Shown here piece by piece: positions 1 through 8,032 of a DNA stretch of 64,000 nucleotides; position 1 is the stretch's first letter, and each line of letters begins with the position of its first letter. The notes under the pieces are model-generated. The model was not told the DNA's origin. It saw nothing but the letters and a program-made list of their open reading frames with translations, and ran no database searches. The translations under genes and the position numbers were made by a program. This stretch comes from Streptomyces sp. CG1 (GTDB lineage: Bacteria > Actinomycetota > Actinomycetes > Streptomycetales > Streptomycetaceae): NCBI RefSeq assembly GCF_041080625.1, contig NZ_CP163518.1, positions 6,751,501 through 6,815,500 on the forward strand, given 5' to 3'.

Positions 1-892
1 CCGCGTACTTCTCCTTGAAGACGTCCGGGATGTAGTCGAACATGAACCGCTTGCCCTCGGAGTTCCTGAGCACCCCGCCGTCGCCGCGCACCGACTCGGT
101 GACCAGGATGCCCTTCACCGACGGCGGCCAGACCATGCCCGTCGGGTGGAACTGCACGAACTCCATGTTCAGCAGCCGCGCGCCGGCCAGCAGCGCCAGC
201 GCGTGGCCGTCGCCGGTGTACTCCCAGGAGTTCGAGGTGACCTTGAAGGACTTGCCGATGCCGCCGGTCGCGACCACGACCGACGGGGCCTCCAGGACGA
301 AGAAACGGCCGGTCTCGCGCTCGTAGGCGAACACCCCGGAAACACGATCGCCGTTTTTCAAGATCCTCGTGACCGTGCACTCCTGGAAGACCTTCAGGCG
401 GGACTCGTAGTCCCCGGTCTCCTTGAAGTCCTCCTGCTGCAGGGCGACGATCTTCTGCTGGAGCGTGCGGATCAGCTCCAGGCCCGTACGGTCGCCGACG
501 TGGGCGAGGCGCGGATACTCGTGGCCGCCGAAGTTGCGCTGGGAGATCCGGCCGTCCTTGGTACGGTCGAACAGCGCGCCCCAGGTCTCCAGCTCCCACA
601 CCCGGTCCGGGGCCTCCTGCGCGTGCAGCTCGGCCATCCGCCACTGGTTGAGGAACTTGCCGCCGCGCATGGTGTCGCGGAAATGGACCTGCCAGTTGTC
701 GTGCTCGTTGGCGTTGGCCATGGCCGCGGCGATGCCACCCTCGGCCATCACCGTGTGCGCCTTGCCGAACAGCGACTTGCAGATCACCGCCGTACGGGCG
801 CCCCGCTCGCGCGCCTCGATCGCGGCGCGCAGCCCGGCGCCACCGGCACCGACCACGACGACGTCCCACTCCTGGCGGTCGACCACGGACAT
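1..892 (-). CDS. sdhA: Succinate dehydrogenase/fumarate reductase flavoprotein subunit, 5' part only
   Basis: This is the N-terminal 297 residues of a flavoprotein that oxidises succinate to fumarate and passes electrons to an iron-sulfur subunit; the gene runs off the left edge. The start MSVVDRQEWD is followed by the FAD dinucleotide motif GAGGAG (residues 15-20). His46 in KAHTVMAEGG is the expected site of covalent FAD attachment. HPTG and the following residues fit the substrate/FAD domain. The family is about 640 residues long, so more than half lies outside the window. It is downstream of the membrane-anchor gene (23-nt gap) on the same strand, so the two are probably cotranscribed. The set resembles the mycobacterial Sdh1 complex, by recall rather than alignment. 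Confidence 0.93.
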   Translation of the reverse strand, partial: MSVVDRQEWDVVVVGAGGAGLRAAIEARERGARTAVICKSLFGKAHTVMAEGGIAAAMANANEHDNWQVHFRDTMRGGKFLNQWRMAELHAQEAPDRVWELETWGALFDRTKDGRISQRNFGGHEYPRLAHVGDRTGLELIRTLQQKIVALQQEDFKETGDYESRLKVFQECTVTRILKNGDRVSGVFAYERETGRFFVLEAPSVVVATGGIGKSFKVTSNSWEYTGDGHALALLAGARLLNMEFVQFHPTGMVWPPSVKGILVTESVRGDGGVLRNSEGKRFMFDYIPDVFKEKYA

Positions 893-915
893 CGGCTCAG
901 ATCCTCACTGGGTCT

Positions 916-1737
916 CTAGAAGAAGCGCGGGTCGGCGAAGACCCCGGACGCGACGAGATAGACGTAGAAGTCGGCGAGCGCCACGCTCAGCAGAGACGCC
1001 CACGCCAGCTGCATATGGCGGGCGTTGAGCCTGCCGACGAACTGCCACGCCCGGTAGCGCACGGGGTGCTTCGAGAAGTGTTTGAGCTTGCCGCCGACGA
1101 TGTGCCGGCAGGAGTGGCAGGACAGGGTGTACGCCCAGATCAGCACGATGTTGACCAGGAAGACGAGGGTGCCCAGGCCCATGTGACCCCACCGGTAGTG
1201 GGTGTCACGGAAGGACAGGACCGTGTCGTAGGTCAGCACGCCGGCGACCAGCAGGGCGGCGTAGAAGAAGTACCGGTGGACGTTCTGCAGGATCAGCGGG
1301 AAGCGGGTCTCACCGGTGTACTTCTGGTGCGGCTCGGCCACTGCGCAGGCGGGCGGGGACGCCCAGAAGCTGCGGTAGTACGCCTTGCGGTAGTAGTAGC
1401 AGGTCAGCCGGAAGCCGAGCGGGAAGATCAGGATGATGATCGCGGGGGAGATGCCCCACCAGCTCCCGAAGAGGTCGGCGTTCGGGCCGGCGTGCATGGT
1501 CTTGCAGTTCTGCGCCAGGCACGGCGAGTAGAACGGCGAGACGTACGGCGCCGCGTAGTAGTGCGCGTTCGCGAAGGCCCGCCAGGTCGAGTAGACGACG
1601 AAGGCGAACAGACCGGCCGCGGTGACAGCGGGCGCCAGCCACCAGCGGTCGGTCCGCAGATGCGGGGCGGTGATCGCGGCGCGCGTACCGGTCCGTACGC
1701 CGCCGCTGTTCTGTTGGGGTTCCGTGCCAGTGGCCAA
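916..1737 (-). CDS. sdhC: Succinate dehydrogenase membrane anchor (cytochrome b-type) subunit
   Basis: A 273-residue integral membrane protein immediately upstream of the flavoprotein gene. Five hydrophobic segments are visible at about residues 33-55, 92-115, 145-172, 186-208 and 240-265. Histidines near the third and fourth segments (NVHRYF, CHSCRHIVGG) are candidate haem ligands. Two paired-cysteine stretches (CLAQNC, CHSC) are also present. Its length equals what I recall for the Sdh1 anchor of Mycobacterium tuberculosis. It would anchor the SdhA/B dimer in the membrane and pass electrons to menaquinone. The iron-sulfur gene is presumably beyond the left edge. Function is assigned from neighbourhood and topology more than from a diagnostic motif. 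Confidence 0.82.
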   Translation of the reverse strand: MATGTEPQQNSGGVRTGTRAAITAPHLRTDRWWLAPAVTAAGLFAFVVYSTWRAFANAHYYAAPYVSPFYSPCLAQNCKTMHAGPNADLFGSWWGISPAIIILIFPLGFRLTCYYYRKAYYRSFWASPPACAVAEPHQKYTGETRFPLILQNVHRYFFYAALLVAGVLTYDTVLSFRDTHYRWGHMGLGTLVFLVNIVLIWAYTLSCHSCRHIVGGKLKHFSKHPVRYRAWQFVGRLNARHMQLAWASLLSVALADFYVYLVASGVFADPRFF

Positions 1738-1766
1738 GGCGGGGCTCCGCTTCTATGGCTCAGGGA

Positions 1767-2057
1767 TCAGGGGGCGTGGCGGTCGCGGGCGCCCAGACCC
1801 TCGTCGTCCGAGTCCGTCCACAGGCTGAAGTCGTAGGGCTTGTCGGAGATGGTGACGAGGTCGGGGCGGCGGGGCTCGGCCGGGGCTGCGGATGCTTCCC
1901 GCAGCAGCGCGACGCTCTCGCGCAGATGGTCGGCGTCCAGCCGGACCCGGCGCATCTCCAGGCCGCCGCTGCCGATCTGGTGCTCCAGACGTCCCAGCGA
2001 CCGGTACAGATCGTCGAGAGAGCGCTGGACCGAGGTGATGTCGTCGTGCACGGACAT
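1767..2057 (-). CDS. Small coiled-coil hypothetical protein preceding the sdh genes
   Basis: A 96-residue protein starting MSVHDDITSVQ. Residues 8-57 show heptad-like spacing of Leu/Val/Ile (SLDDLYRSLGRL, DHLRESVALL) and probably form a coiled coil. The C-terminus (SLWTDSDDEG) is acidic. An in-frame start further upstream (2186) is possible, but the region it adds is Cys/Arg-rich and unlike a normal N-terminus. A purine-rich stretch (GTGAGGCAAG on the minus strand) lies just before the chosen ATG. The gene is 29 nt upstream of the Sdh anchor gene on the same strand and is probably the first gene of that operon. I do not recognise a named family. Confidence 0.7.
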   Translation of the reverse strand: MSVHDDITSVQRSLDDLYRSLGRLEHQIGSGGLEMRRVRLDADHLRESVALLREASAAPAEPRRPDLVTISDKPYDFSLWTDSDDEGLGARDRHAP

Positions 2058-2345
2058 GTCTTGCCTCACTTCCATGGGTCCGGCGGGCCCTGGACGGCGA
2101 CGTTCATGCGCCTTGGAGTGTTGCGCGTCACACCTGCCTCTGTGAAGGCATGTGCACCGATTGGCGGAGGCGTATCGGTGCATCACCGGGTGTGTTGCGC
2201 CACACGGGTGAGGTTACCGCGCGTGGTCGCCGTGTCGCCCGCTGTTGCCTGATCCTTTCCTCTTCAGTGGGCCGCATAGATCTGATCAGCTCCATATACC
2301 GCCAAACGTGATCATAACGCTCGCGGCTTCCCGGAGGTAGCAGAG
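2058..2345. other. Divergent intergenic region
   Basis: This region separates the sdh operon (minus) from the binding-protein gene (plus), so it should hold two divergent promoters. The part nearest the plus gene is relatively AT-rich (around 2260-2320) and ends in a strong ribosome-binding sequence, CGGAGG, at about 2332-2337. I could not fix -35/-10 elements with confidence. Confidence 0.4.
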
Positions 2346-4475
2346 ATGTCCCACGGTCGACGGAGCGTCACCGCCTTTTTCACCGCGGGCGTGCTGGCCG
2401 TGCCGTTCCTCGCCGGTTGCGGCGCGGACGAGGACGAGGCCGGCAAGCCGCTCGCCGGGCAGGACATCGCCCCGGTCGCCCGGGACCTGGTCGCCGACGG
2501 CTCCATCCTGAAGTGGGCCGTCGACGCCGTCCCTGCGACCCTCAACACCTTCCAGGCCGACGCCGACACCGGCACCAACCGCATCGCCCAGGCCGTACTG
2601 CCCTCCCTGTTCCGGCTGGACGCCGGCGGCCGGCCGGTACCCAACCCCGCCTACCTGGAGTCGGCCAAGGTCATCGAGACGGAGCCGCGCCAGGTCGTGC
2701 TGTACAAGCTGAACCAGCAGGCCGTCTGGAGCGACGGCCGGGAGATCGGGGCCTCCGACTTCCTCGCCCAGTGGCGTGCCCTGTCCGGCAAGAACACCGC
2801 CTACTGGACCGCCCGCAACGCCGGCTACGACCGCATCGCGAAGATCGAGCGAGGCGCCAGCGACCTCCAGGTGCGGGTCACCTTCGCCCGTCCCTACGCC
2901 GACTGGAAGTCGCTGTTCTCACCGCTGTACCCCAAGGAGGTCATGGGCACCCCGGAGGCCTTCAACGACGAGGCCCGCCGCAGGCTGAAGGTCACCGCCG
3001 GACCGTTCACGGTGGACAAGGTCGACACCGCCGACAAGGACGTCGTCCTCAGCCGCAACCCGCGCTGGTGGGGCAGGTCCGCCAAGCTGTCCGAGATCGT
3101 GCTGCACGCCGTACCCCGCGACAAGCGGGCCGAGGCGCTCGCCGACGGCAGCGTGGACGTCGCCGACGTCGATCCCGCCGACGCCCAGCGGATCGGGCTC
3201 GCCGCCCATGGCACCGCGAACCCGATGCAGGGCTCCGGCCGGACCTCCGTGAAGAAGCTGCGCGCCTGGGCGCTCGCACACGACTTCGGCGCCGACGCGG
3301 CCAGGGCCGGCGAGAACAAGCTGCACAAGGCCATCGCCGAGTACCTGGACGAGCAGCTGGCGCTGCGCGACGTCGAGGTCCGCAGATCGCTGGAGCCCGC
3401 CTACACCCAGCTCGCCCTCAACGGCTCCGAGGGCCCTCTCGCCGACGACCGCGTCCGCCGGGCCGTCGCCCGCGCCCTGGACCGCAAGGAACTGGCCCGG
3501 CTGGTGCTCACCCCGCTGGGCCTGCCCGCCGTCCCCGTCGGCAGCCACCTGGCGCTGTCCGGGCAGGCCGCCTACGCCGACGACAGCGGCGCGGTCGGCG
3601 GCCAGGACACCAAGGAGGCGCAGGCGCTGCTCGCCGACGCCGGCTGGGTGTCGGGCGGCCCGATCAAGGGGGCCAAGAAGGGCGAGAAGGCCGCCGGCGC
3701 CGAGAGCGACCGGGAGGGCAAGCAAGGCAAGCAGGACAGGGGCGAGGGGGAGAAGTCCGACGGCGGCAGGGACGGCGAGTACATCGTCGGCGAGGACGAC
3801 AAGAACGGCGACGGCGGTGACCGGCACCTGGCCCAGGAGGGCAGGAACGGGGGCGTACCCGGTGCGTACGCCCCCAAGGGCACGGCCGCGGCCGCCGCTC
3901 CTGCGGCCCCGCTCGCCAAGGACGGCAAGGCGCTCACCCTGCGCTTCGTGCTCCCGTCCGGCGCCGGCTCCGAGACGCTGAACTCGGTCGCCGAGCGGAT
4001 CTCCGCCATGCTGGAACGGCTCGGCATCCGGACGACGATCATCAAGGTCTCGGACGAGAGCTACTTCAAGGACCACATCGCCTCCGGCGACTACGACCTC
4101 GCGCTGTACTCGTGGCCGTCCTCCGCGTTCCCGGCGACGGACGACCGGCCGGTCTACGCGAAGCCGGTGCCGGCCGCGGACGGCTCGGTGAACGTCGAGC
4201 AGAACTACACACGGGTGGGGACCGACCAGGTCGACCAGCTCTTCGACGAGGCCGCGGCGACGCTGGACGAGGGCAAGGCGGTCTCGCTGATCCGCAAGGC
4301 CGACGCGAGGATCTGGGCGGCGGCGGGGTCGATTCCGCTGTATCAGCGGCCTCAGCTGGTGGCCGTGCGGAAGAATCTCGTCAACGTCGGGGCGTTCGGA
4401 TTCCAGACGCCTGTGTATGAGGACATGGGCTTCCTGAAGAAGGGGGCGAAGATCTCCCCCAGTCCCAAGAACTGA
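2346..4475 (+). CDS. Orphan family-5 extracellular solute-binding lipoprotein
   Basis: A 709-residue exported lipoprotein. The signal peptide ends in a lipobox with Cys25 (FLAGC). The body matches the SBP_bac_5 (oligopeptide/nickel-binding) fold: LKWAVDAVPATLN near the N-terminus, then VWSDGREIGASDF, then a C-terminal DYDLALYSWPSS segment. Residues about 437-525 are an unusual, highly charged, low-complexity insert rich in Lys, Glu, Gly and Asp, which makes the protein longer than the usual 530-600 residues. A strong Shine-Dalgarno (GGAGG) lies 8 nt before the ATG. No permease or ATPase genes adjoin it. It may feed the nearby BldK-type importer or act as an independent peptide sensor; that is inference. 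Confidence 0.88.
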   Translation: MSHGRRSVTAFFTAGVLAVPFLAGCGADEDEAGKPLAGQDIAPVARDLVADGSILKWAVDAVPATLNTFQADADTGTNRIAQAVLPSLFRLDAGGRPVPNPAYLESAKVIETEPRQVVLYKLNQQAVWSDGREIGASDFLAQWRALSGKNTAYWTARNAGYDRIAKIERGASDLQVRVTFARPYADWKSLFSPLYPKEVMGTPEAFNDEARRRLKVTAGPFTVDKVDTADKDVVLSRNPRWWGRSAKLSEIVLHAVPRDKRAEALADGSVDVADVDPADAQRIGLAAHGTANPMQGSGRTSVKKLRAWALAHDFGADAARAGENKLHKAIAEYLDEQLALRDVEVRRSLEPAYTQLALNGSEGPLADDRVRRAVARALDRKELARLVLTPLGLPAVPVGSHLALSGQAAYADDSGAVGGQDTKEAQALLADAGWVSGGPIKGAKKGEKAAGAESDREGKQGKQDRGEGEKSDGGRDGEYIVGEDDKNGDGGDRHLAQEGRNGGVPGAYAPKGTAAAAAPAAPLAKDGKALTLRFVLPSGAGSETLNSVAERISAMLERLGIRTTIIKVSDESYFKDHIASGDYDLALYSWPSSAFPATDDRPVYAKPVPAADGSVNVEQNYTRVGTDQVDQLFDEAAATLDEGKAVSLIRKADARIWAAAGSIPLYQRPQLVAVRKNLVNVGAFGFQTPVYEDMGFLKKGAKISPSPKN

Positions 4476-4490
4476 TCTCCATGGAGATCA
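4473..4490. promoter_or_regulatory. Perfect 18-bp palindrome TGATCTCCATGGAGATCA
   Basis: The sequence equals its own reverse complement over 18 bases and begins on the stop codon of the upstream lipoprotein gene, about 140 nt before typA. There is no loop, so it looks more like a dimeric-protein operator than a terminator. No regulator is known to me for it. Confidence 0.4.
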
Positions 4491-4627
4491 TCATGTGACC
4501 CTCGGAAGGCCGACTCCCTCAGGGCCACGTAACATGGGGTGAGGCCGTGGCATGTCAAGCCCGGCAAGGCCCGCGTAACGCAGACGTACGCGCAGGCTTT
4601 CCTCACACTCCGGGAGTACGGCAACCT

Positions 4628-6535
4628 ATGGCCACGCGCCACGACATCCGCAACGTCGCCATCGTCGCTCACGTCGACCACGGCAAGACCACCATCGTCG
4701 ACGGCATGCTGAAGCAGGCCGGCGCGTTCGCCGCCCACCAGCTCGACTCGGTCGACGACCGCATGATGGACTCGAACGACCTGGAGCGTGAGAAGGGCAT
4801 CACGATCCTCGCCAAGAACACGGCGGTGAAGTACCACCCCAAGGACGGCGGGGACCCGATCACCATCAACATCATCGACACCCCGGGCCACGCCGACTTC
4901 GGTGGCGAGGTCGAGCGCGGTCTGTCGATGGTCGACGGTGTGGTGCTGCTCGTCGACGCCTCCGAGGGCCCGCTGCCGCAGACCCGCTTCGTGCTGCGCA
5001 AGGCGCTCCAGCAGCGCCTGCCCGTCATCCTGTGCATCAACAAGACGGACCGCCCGGACTCCCGCATCGACGAGGTCGTCAACGAGACCTACGACCTCTT
5101 CCTCGACCTGGACGCGGACGAGGAGCAGATCGAGTTCCCGATCGTCTACGCCTGCGGCCGTGACGGCATCGCCTCGCTGACCAAGCCGGACGACGGCACG
5201 GTCCCGGCCGACAGCGACAGCCTGGAGCCGTTCTTCTCCACGATCCTGGAGCACATCCCGGCCCCGACCTACGAGGAGGAGGCCCCGCTCCAGGCGCACG
5301 TCACCAACCTCGACGCCGACAACTTCCTCGGCCGTATCGCGCTGCTCCGTGTCGAGCAGGGCGAGCTGCGCAAGGGCCAGACCGTCGCCTGGATCAAGCG
5401 CGACGGTTCGATCCAGAACGTCCGCATCACCGAGCTGATGATGACCGAGGCCCTCACCCGCAAGCCGGCGGAGAAGGCCGGCCCGGGTGACATCTGCGCC
5501 GTAGCCGGTATCCCGGACATCATGATCGGCGAGACCCTCGCCGACACCGAGAACCCGATCCCGCTGCCGCTGATCACGGTCGACGAGCCCGCGATCTCCA
5601 TGGTCATCGGTACGAACACCTCGCCGCTGGTCGGCCGTGGCGGCACCGGCAAGGGTGCCGACGCGAAGTCGGCCGTCAAGGACCGCAAGGTCACCGCCCG
5701 TCAGGTCAAGGACCGCCTGGACCGCGAGCTGATCGGTAACGTCAGCCTCCGGGTGCTGGACACCGAGCGCCCCGACGCCTGGGAGGTGCAGGGCCGCGGT
5801 GAGCTGGCGCTGGCCATCCTGGTCGAGCAGATGCGCCGCGAGGGCTTCGAGCTGACCATCGGCAAGCCCCAGGTGGTCACCAAGGACGTCGACGGCAAGA
5901 CGTACGAGCCCGTCGAGCGCATGACGATCGACGTGCCCGAGGAGCACATGGGCGCGGTCACGCAGCTCATGGGCGTCCGCAAGGGCCGGATGGACAACAT
6001 GTCGAACCACGGCTCCGGCTGGGTCCGCATGGAGTTCGTCGTGCCGTCCCGCGGTCTGATCGGCTTCCGGACCGAGTTCCTGACCCAGACCCGCGGCACC
6101 GGCATCGGCCACTCGATCCACGAGGGCTTCGAGCCCTGGTTCGGCACCCTGCAGACGCGTAACAACGGCTCGCTGGTCGCCGACCGCTCCGGTGCCGTCA
6201 CCGCGTTCGCGATGACGAACCTCCAGGAGCGCGGTGTCCTCTTCACGGAGCCTGGCACCGAGGTGTACGAGGGCATGATCGTCGGCGAGAACTCCCGCTC
6301 CGACGACATGGACGTCAACATCACCAAGGAGAAGAAGCTCACGAACATGCGGTCTTCGTCGGCCGACTCGTTCGAGGCGATCGTGCCGCCGCGCAAGCTG
6401 TCGCTCGAGCAGTCGCTGGAGTTCTGCCGCGACGACGAGTGCGTCGAGGTGACCCCGGAGGCCGTTCGCATCCGCAAGGTCAACCTCGACCAGCGGGAGC
6501 GGGCGCGCGCCGCGAGCCGCGCCAAGCACGGCTGA
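4628..6535 (+). CDS. typA: Translational GTPase TypA/BipA
   Basis: A 635-residue ribosome-associated GTPase of the EF-G-like family, implicated in ribosome assembly and stress adaptation. The G1 motif AHVDHGKTT (residues 14-22) is followed by the switch motifs REKGITI and DTPGHADF, then NKTD. The EF-G-like domains III and V and the BipA C-terminal domain follow ([33 protein letters not shown]). An in-frame upstream start at 4547 would add 27 residues ahead of the conserved [18 protein letters not shown] about 12 nt upstream supports 4628. A strong terminator follows directly. Its place between a binding lipoprotein and bldKA agrees with my recollection of the Streptomyces coelicolor bldK locus. 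Confidence 0.97.
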   Translation: MATRHDIRNVAIVAHVDHGKTTIVDGMLKQAGAFAAHQLDSVDDRMMDSNDLEREKGITILAKNTAVKYHPKDGGDPITINIIDTPGHADFGGEVERGLSMVDGVVLLVDASEGPLPQTRFVLRKALQQRLPVILCINKTDRPDSRIDEVVNETYDLFLDLDADEEQIEFPIVYACGRDGIASLTKPDDGTVPADSDSLEPFFSTILEHIPAPTYEEEAPLQAHVTNLDADNFLGRIALLRVEQGELRKGQTVAWIKRDGSIQNVRITELMMTEALTRKPAEKAGPGDICAVAGIPDIMIGETLADTENPIPLPLITVDEPAISMVIGTNTSPLVGRGGTGKGADAKSAVKDRKVTARQVKDRLDRELIGNVSLRVLDTERPDAWEVQGRGELALAILVEQMRREGFELTIGKPQVVTKDVDGKTYEPVERMTIDVPEEHMGAVTQLMGVRKGRMDNMSNHGSGWVRMEFVVPSRGLIGFRTEFLTQTRGTGIGHSIHEGFEPWFGTLQTRNNGSLVADRSGAVTAFAMTNLQERGVLFTEPGTEVYEGMIVGENSRSDDMDVNITKEKKLTNMRSSSADSFEAIVPPRKLSLEQSLEFCRDDECVEVTPEAVRIRKVNLDQRERARAASRAKHG

Positions 6536-6550
6536 TCCACCGGCAGTTGA

Positions 6551-6588
6551 GCCCGGGTGCCCCCATCGTGGGGGTGCCCGGGCTTTTT
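6551..6588 (+). terminator. Rho-independent terminator of typA
   Basis: A 14-bp stem (6551-6564 with 6570-6583, including two G-U pairs), a 5-nt loop and a run of five T. It lies 16 nt after the typA stop codon and is the cleanest intrinsic terminator in the window. Confidence 0.93.
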
Positions 6589-6938
6589 GCAACCCATTTT
6601 CTGGCGCCCTATGTCCGGCATGCGGAGATCGCTGACCGATACCCATGTAACAAGTCCGTTTCGCGCCTTCTTCCGTCGAACAGTTTGTCCAGATTTTGAA
6701 AGATCTGGCCGCGATCCGTGACTGAATTGAGATCTACGGGCGGTGGTCGGTAGTGGACCCATGGCAGATAGTTAGCCGCACAGCGCTCGGGTCAATGGGT
6801 CTCGCACTGTGGGGACAGTGCGCCGACTCACGAGCACCAGGGGGTGCCTGATCCTCCGTCAGGGGTGTCGGAGGCAGGGCAGAGCCCTCTCTTGTTGGTG
6901 AACGCGTGGAGTCACTCATACCTTGAAACGGACGAACC
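6589..6938 (+). promoter_or_regulatory. Long leader/promoter region of the bldK operon
   Basis: A 350-nt gene-free stretch upstream of bldKA. It contains an imperfect palindrome (CCAGAT...ATCTGG, 6689-6708), a perfect 7-bp hairpin with a GGGG loop (6804-6821), a CCTCCG/CGGAGG hairpin (6853-6874) and an AGGGC/GCCCT hairpin (6876-6888). The region around 6640-6700 is AT-rich for this genome and is a likely promoter area. The stacked hairpins suggest a structured 5' leader; no riboswitch class is recognised. Confidence 0.5.
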
Positions 6939-7973
6939 GTGACAAGTCCTATCGACATTGAGGGCGGCGGGACTTCGGTCGTCGTCGACGGCGAACCAGG
7001 GCCGGAGACGAAGAGCGAAGCCGTCAAGCTCGAGGGCCGGTCCCCCGGCCAACTGATGTGGCTGCGCTTCAAGCGCGACCGCACGGGCGTGATCTCGGCC
7101 TACGTCGTGGGCTTCTTCTTCCTGATCGGACTGCTCGCCCCGCTGATCTCCAAGCTGTACGGCAAGAACCCGTACACGGTGTACGCGGACGAACGTCCGG
7201 AGCTCTTCGACAGCGCAGGTGTGCCGGTGCAGCCCAACGGCGGTATCAGCAGCGAGTTCTGGTTCGGCCTGGAACCCGGCAACGGCTACGACGTCTTCAC
7301 CAAGCTGGTCTACGGCATCCGCACCTCGCTGATGATCTCGGTCGCCGTCACCGTCGCGGTCGTCCTGACCGGCATCCTGCTCGGCGTCACCGCCGGCTAT
7401 GTCGGCGGCAGGACCGACTACTTCATCGGCCGGGTCATCGACTTCCTGCTCGCCTTCCCGGCGCAGCTGTTCTTCATCGCGAGCATGCCGGTCGTCGTCT
7501 CCCTGTTCGTCAGCCCGCGCGACCAGACCCCCACCTATGTCCGGGTGGTGGCCCTGATCATCGTCCAGTGGTTCCTGGGCTGGATGGGGCTCGGCCGGAT
7601 CCTGCGCGGCACCGCACTCGCCCTGCGGGAACGGGAGTTCATCGAGGCGGCCCGGGTCAGCGGTGCCTCGTCGTGGCGGATCATCCGCAGGGAGATCCTG
7701 CCGAACGTCGTCACGCCGCTGCTGGTGCAGTCGACGTACCTGCTGCCCGGTTTCGTGACGGCCGAGGCCGGTCTGTCCTTCCTGGGCGTCGGCATCGTCG
7801 AACCGACGCCGGACTGGGGGCAGATGTTCTCCAAGGCGTCCACCGAACTGGTGATGCAGAACGACATCACCTACATGTTCTTCCCCGGCGTCTCGATGAT
7901 CATCTTCGTCGTCGCGTTCAACCTGCTCGGGGACTCGGTCAGAGACGCCTTCGATCCCAAGACCGCGCGCTGA
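6939..7973 (+). CDS. bldKA: Oligopeptide ABC transporter permease, BldKA-type
   Basis: A 344-residue inner-membrane permease of the DppC/OppC type, with a GTG start (MTSPIDIEGG). A cytoplasmic N-terminal tail of about 45 residues precedes the first membrane helix (GVISAYVVGFFFLIGLLAP), then a large extracytoplasmic loop and five more helices. The EAA loop that contacts the ATPases is clear: EAARVSGASSWRIIRREILP. The C-terminus LLGDSVRDAFDPKTAR is typical of the family. It is first of five codirectional genes in the order permease-binding protein-permease-ATPase-ATPase, which is the order of S. coelicolor bldKABCDE. BldK imports an extracellular peptide signal needed for aerial mycelium formation. 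The symbol rests on order, the adjoining typA and family, not on alignment. Confidence 0.85.
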   Translation: MTSPIDIEGGGTSVVVDGEPGPETKSEAVKLEGRSPGQLMWLRFKRDRTGVISAYVVGFFFLIGLLAPLISKLYGKNPYTVYADERPELFDSAGVPVQPNGGISSEFWFGLEPGNGYDVFTKLVYGIRTSLMISVAVTVAVVLTGILLGVTAGYVGGRTDYFIGRVIDFLLAFPAQLFFIASMPVVVSLFVSPRDQTPTYVRVVALIIVQWFLGWMGLGRILRGTALALREREFIEAARVSGASSWRIIRREILPNVVTPLLVQSTYLLPGFVTAEAGLSFLGVGIVEPTPDWGQMFSKASTELVMQNDITYMFFPGVSMIIFVVAFNLLGDSVRDAFDPKTAR

Positions 7974-8032
7974 CCTGGCACCACGTCAACCACACGGATC
8001 GTCACTTTCACAGATGGGTGGGTATCTTCGTG

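Noticed and set aside
4352..6646. A 764-codon minus-strand frame opposite typA
   Set aside because: Antisense shadow of typA with no domain and biased composition; it crosses the typA terminator.
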